Positions 13,426 to 15,828 of a stretch of DNA of 15,828 nucleotides are shown piece after piece (position 1 is the stretch's first letter; each line of letters begins with the position of its first letter). A model generated the notes under the pieces. That model worked only from the letters and a program-made list of their open reading frames with translations, made no database searches and was not told where the DNA came from. The stretch is taken from assembly GCA_002385485.1 (NCBI GenBank), contig DGDP01000144.1, forward strand, positions 1 to 15,828, written 5' to 3'. Both the position numbers and the translations under genes were made by a program. This DNA is from Acetomicrobium sp. UBA3949. Lineage in GTDB: Bacteria > Synergistota > Synergistia > Synergistales > Acetomicrobiaceae.

Positions 13426-15528
13426 TCACTCCTTCTCTTTGCGCAATATTAGAGCATCCGCAACTAACACTCCTTTTCCTTCGTCTAATACAAAAACCGG
13501 ATTTGCATCCAATTCCTTTAGCTCACTTTCTATACATGCCATTCTCGATATTAAACTAACTGCTTTTGCCAAAGCGTTTATGTCCTTTCGTTTTTGACCA
13601 CGTGCTCCTGCAAGCAGGGGGTAACCTTTAAGTTCCTCTATCATTTCCATAGCGGTATTCTCATCGATGGGGGCATGTCGCAACGAAACATCTCTCAGCA
13701 CTTCGACATATATTCCTCCCAAACCGACGGCGACAATCGGGCCAAAAATCGGGTCTCTTTTGACACCTATCATACATTCCAAACCGCTACCGACCATTTC
13801 TTGAACTAATACTCCCTCTATGTTGGCTTCAGCGTTAAATTTCCTGGCCTTTTCCAATATTCTGCCGTAGGCATTGCGAATTTGTTCTTCATTTTGCAAG
13901 TTTAGGGCAATTACTCCAGCCTCAGTTTTGTGAAGAATTTGAGGAGACATAACCTTTAAAGCCACGGGATACCCAATCTCTTCGCTTGCTTCTATGGCCT
14001 CTTCCAAGGAAAAGCAAAGCCTCTCATTTGTCACCGGAACGCCCCAATGCTCCAACAATTTCTTTGAGTCATATTCCGTCATCATTAATGGAAGTTTGGA
14101 CAAAAATGGTTCTCCCCTGACCTCTATATCCTTCGTAGGTTTCAACATAACTTCATGCCAGTTGGCAAGTGCACTCAGTGCAAAAGCACTTCTGCGCAAA
14201 CTTTGAAATAACGGTACACCTGCAGCCTTAAGCTGTTTCAAAAAAACTTCCCCATGTTTACGGTCAATCAGCCAGGTACAATTGATAGGTTTTTTGGTCC
14301 CTTGACTCGCAGCTATGAGGTCCTGGACCATCTGTTCGCCCGATTTACCGGTAATCATGGATATAATGACGGTGACCATGTCTATGTCAGGACATTCGAG
14401 CACCGCATCCAAACAGCCAGGGAAACCTTTGGGGTCATTTATCACCTGCGCAGTCATGTCTATAGGGTTTGAGCTGGAGCCGAAGGGGGGTATATAGGGT
14501 TTTATCTTCTCTTGCGTGTTTTCATCCAAAACCGGCACATTCAGGCCATAGTCGTCCAACAAATCCGTCATGATTATACCTGCTCCTCCGGAAGTAGTTA
14601 ACACCGCTACCTTTTTGCCTGTAGCTCTTTTGGGAGAAGAAAATATCGTTCCCAGATCGATGATATCTTCTACGTCAGAAATGCTTATAACACCATATTG
14701 CTTAAATACGGCATCCCAAACTTCCCTATCACCCGTAAGAGCAGCTGTGTGACTTTTCGCTGCCTCTTTAGCCACATCGCTCTTACCGACTTTCAGTACT
14801 GCAATTGGAATTTCCCTCTTTTTGGCTTGTTGCACTAAATCCAGGAACTTTGAGCCGTCTTTCAAACCTTCCATGTAAAGGATAAGAAGTTTCACTTCTC
14901 TGTCCTCAATAATGAACCGCCCAAAATCAACTACATCTAAATCTACTTGATTGCCAGTAGTTACTACATAGCGAAACTTTACACCACTGTCGGCACCTAG
15001 GGCAAAAGAGGCAAATCCAAAAGCTCCACTTTGCGAGACGTAAGCAATATGTCCAGGTTCCAGGGGTTCTGCGTCTAGTGAAGCAGAAAAACTCAGAGGA
15101 ACACCGTCGACAAAATTTACCAAACCTTGACAATTCGGACCTACCAAACGGATATTCCATTTATTTGCTATATAAATTATTTTATCCTGAAGTTGAGTGT
15201 CGTCAGCTTCAGCAAACCCCGAAGAAAATATGACAGCGAAGGGAACGTTTTTCTCTCCGCATTGTTCCAAAATATCGGGCACAAGGGCAGCTCTTACTCC
15301 AATAATGACAACATCCGGAGACGCCGGAAGGGATCTAATATCTGGATAACATTTGAATCCATGAAGTGAATCGTATTTAGGATTCACAGGAAAAATATCC
15401 CCTCTATAATTGTATCGGTTCAGCAATTTTAAAGGTCGACCTGATATGCTATCCATGTTAGATGATGCGCCAACTATGGCAATTTTTTTAGGCTTAAAAA
15501 GGCGGTTTAGGTCCACAAACGATGACAT
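13426..15528 (-). CDS. acdA: NDP-forming acyl-CoA synthetase (acetate-CoA ligase, ADP-forming), alpha-beta fusion
   Basis: A 700-residue single-chain enzyme that converts acyl-CoA, ADP and phosphate to the free acid, CoA and ATP. This is a substrate-level phosphorylation step at the end of amino-acid fermentation. Order of domains: CoA-binding (about 8-125; KKIAIVGASSNMDSISGRP), two succinyl-CoA-ligase-like domains (about 130-455), and a C-terminal ATP-grasp domain (about 470-700; GYPVALKVMSPQILHKTEAGVIALNL and ELDANPVFV). The phosphohistidine candidate is His260 in KSHTAALTGDREVWDAVFKQ. ATG 15528 is chosen because AGGAGG lies seven bases upstream; an in-frame TTG at 15546 sits upstream of that ribosome site. 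It leads the run with plsY and mntP. Substrate range (acetyl, branched or aryl acyl) cannot be told from sequence; a protein-acetyltransferase-like relative lacking its GNAT domain is unlikely at this length. Confidence 0.93.
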   Translation of the reverse strand: MSSFVDLNRLFKPKKIAIVGASSNMDSISGRPLKLLNRYNYRGDIFPVNPKYDSLHGFKCYPDIRSLPASPDVVIIGVRAALVPDILEQCGEKNVPFAVIFSSGFAEADDTQLQDKIIYIANKWNIRLVGPNCQGLVNFVDGVPLSFSASLDAEPLEPGHIAYVSQSGAFGFASFALGADSGVKFRYVVTTGNQVDLDVVDFGRFIIEDREVKLLILYMEGLKDGSKFLDLVQQAKKREIPIAVLKVGKSDVAKEAAKSHTAALTGDREVWDAVFKQYGVISISDVEDIIDLGTIFSSPKRATGKKVAVLTTSGGAGIIMTDLLDDYGLNVPVLDENTQEKIKPYIPPFGSSSNPIDMTAQVINDPKGFPGCLDAVLECPDIDMVTVIISMITGKSGEQMVQDLIAASQGTKKPINCTWLIDRKHGEVFLKQLKAAGVPLFQSLRRSAFALSALANWHEVMLKPTKDIEVRGEPFLSKLPLMMTEYDSKKLLEHWGVPVTNERLCFSLEEAIEASEEIGYPVALKVMSPQILHKTEAGVIALNLQNEEQIRNAYGRILEKARKFNAEANIEGVLVQEMVGSGLECMIGVKRDPIFGPIVAVGLGGIYVEVLRDVSLRHAPIDENTAMEMIEELKGYPLLAGARGQKRKDINALAKAVSLISRMACIESELKELDANPVFVLDEGKGVLVADALILRKEKE

Positions 15529-15651
15529 TTCATCCCCTCCTAACAATATCGGATATGTAAATATATTATCATATCTCCTTTATTAACAGATTCAGGAGAG
15601 GAAACTTATTGCCCACAAATTGCGAAACTCACTTCTCATTAACGCTATCAA

Positions 15652-15689
15652 AAAAAAAGAAGGAGCCTGTTGTGGCTCCTTCTTTTTTT
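15652..15689 (-). terminator. Intrinsic terminator of tRNA-Leu
   Basis: A 16-bp perfect stem (15652-15667 with 15674-15689; core GAAGGAGCC/GGCTCCTTC) has a 6-base loop and A/T runs on both sides. It lies just past the 3' end of the tRNA on the minus strand. Confidence 0.88.
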
Positions 15690-15695
15690 GATCTA

Positions 15696-15780
15696 TGGTG
15701 CCGAGGGGGGGATTTGAACCCCCACGGGAAACCCCACACGCCCCTCAAACGTGCGTGTCTACCTAGTCCACCACCTCGGC
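15696..15780 (-). tRNA. tRNA-Leu (anticodon GAG)
   Basis: An 85-base tRNA on the minus strand. The acceptor stem GCCGAGG (15780-15774) pairs with CCTCGGC, the discriminator base is A and CCA is encoded (15698-15696). The anticodon stem CACGT/GCGTG (last pair T-G) encloses the loop TTGAGGG, with GAG at 15746-15744. A long variable arm of leucine type (GGG...CCC) and a T-arm GGGGG-TTCAAAT-CCCCC follow. The layout aligns with E. coli leucine GAG tRNA. It is a single tRNA with its own promoter and terminator, not in a tRNA cluster. Confidence 0.95.
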
Positions 15781-15791
15781 GCTGCAATAGC

Positions 15792-15820
15792 ATTATACGC
15801 AACATATTTTTATTCGTCAA
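15792..15820 (-). promoter_or_regulatory. Promoter of tRNA-Leu
   Basis: Minus strand: TTGACG (15820-15815), a 17-base spacer and perfect TATAAT (15797-15792). The start would be near 15785, a few bases before the mature 5' end at 15780. Confidence 0.8.
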
Positions 15821-15828
15821 GACTGGTT

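Noticed and set aside
15629..15820. 63-codon open frame spanning the tRNA gene
   Set aside because: It reads through tRNA-Leu and its terminator; the tRNA explains the sequence.
1..15828. CRISPR array, insertion sequence, prophage, toxin-antitoxin or restriction genes
   Set aside because: No spaced repeats, transposase, integrase, paired small toxin genes or defence-type proteins are seen in any frame.

Overview
The window reads as a housekeeping stretch of a bacterial chromosome of roughly mid-40s % GC. Gene content suggests an anaerobic, amino-acid-fermenting bacterium, with Synergistota as first guess and Firmicutes/Clostridia as alternative. It holds a glutamate dehydrogenase, a cysteine desulfidase, an NDP-forming acyl-CoA synthetase, the Firmicutes-type ctsR-mcsA-mcsB-clpC heat-shock operon, NhaC and PlsY. 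The lineage is inferred from gene content and protein style, not from a marker gene. There is no sign of phage, insertion sequence, plasmid or CRISPR array.

Layout, left to right. (1) 1-628 (+): 3' part of a Glu/Leu/Phe/Val dehydrogenase, ending at a long-loop hairpin. (2) A divergent pair follows: a small CPKC thioredoxin-like protein (-) and a UPF0597/CyuA-type L-cysteine desulfidase (+). (3) 2519-2962 (-): an unrecognised 147-aa helical protein. Upstream of it, a 307-bp gap holds a promoter-to-terminator unit that could be a small RNA of about 95 nt. (4) ridA (-) and a thiamine-binding MTH1187-family gene (+) are divergent. (5) 4237-6286 (-): a possible 18-codon leader ORF, a frameshifted nhaC and a small membrane protein with a PH-like domain. 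(6) 6474-7313 (-): a membrane-anchored SDH-family Clp-fold serine protease. (7) 7391-12127 (-): the ctsR-mcsA-mcsB-clpC operon, with a consensus-like promoter, an overlapping CtsR operator and a terminator. (8) 12186-15528 (-): an NDP-forming acyl-CoA synthetase, plsY and a frameshifted mntP. (9) 15696-15780 (-): tRNA-Leu(GAG) with its own promoter and terminator.

Functionally, the left part handles amino-acid catabolism and its by-products (deamination of glutamate and cysteine, removal of reactive enamines by RidA). The acyl-CoA synthetase at the right could harvest ATP from the resulting acyl-CoAs. The centre is proteostasis: CtsR represses the operon, McsB marks proteins with phosphoarginine with McsA as activator, and ClpC feeds them to ClpP (not in the window). 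A second, membrane-anchored protease lies just downstream.

Most notable points: two ion transporters (nhaC and mntP) each carry one single-base deletion in an otherwise intact gene; there is a candidate small RNA with an anti-Shine-Dalgarno-like UCUCCUCCUC tract; a possible leader peptide lies before nhaC; the CtsR operator and promoter are clearly readable; and CtsR has GGNG in place of the usual GGGG loop. I did not find a convincing wholly new multi-gene system.
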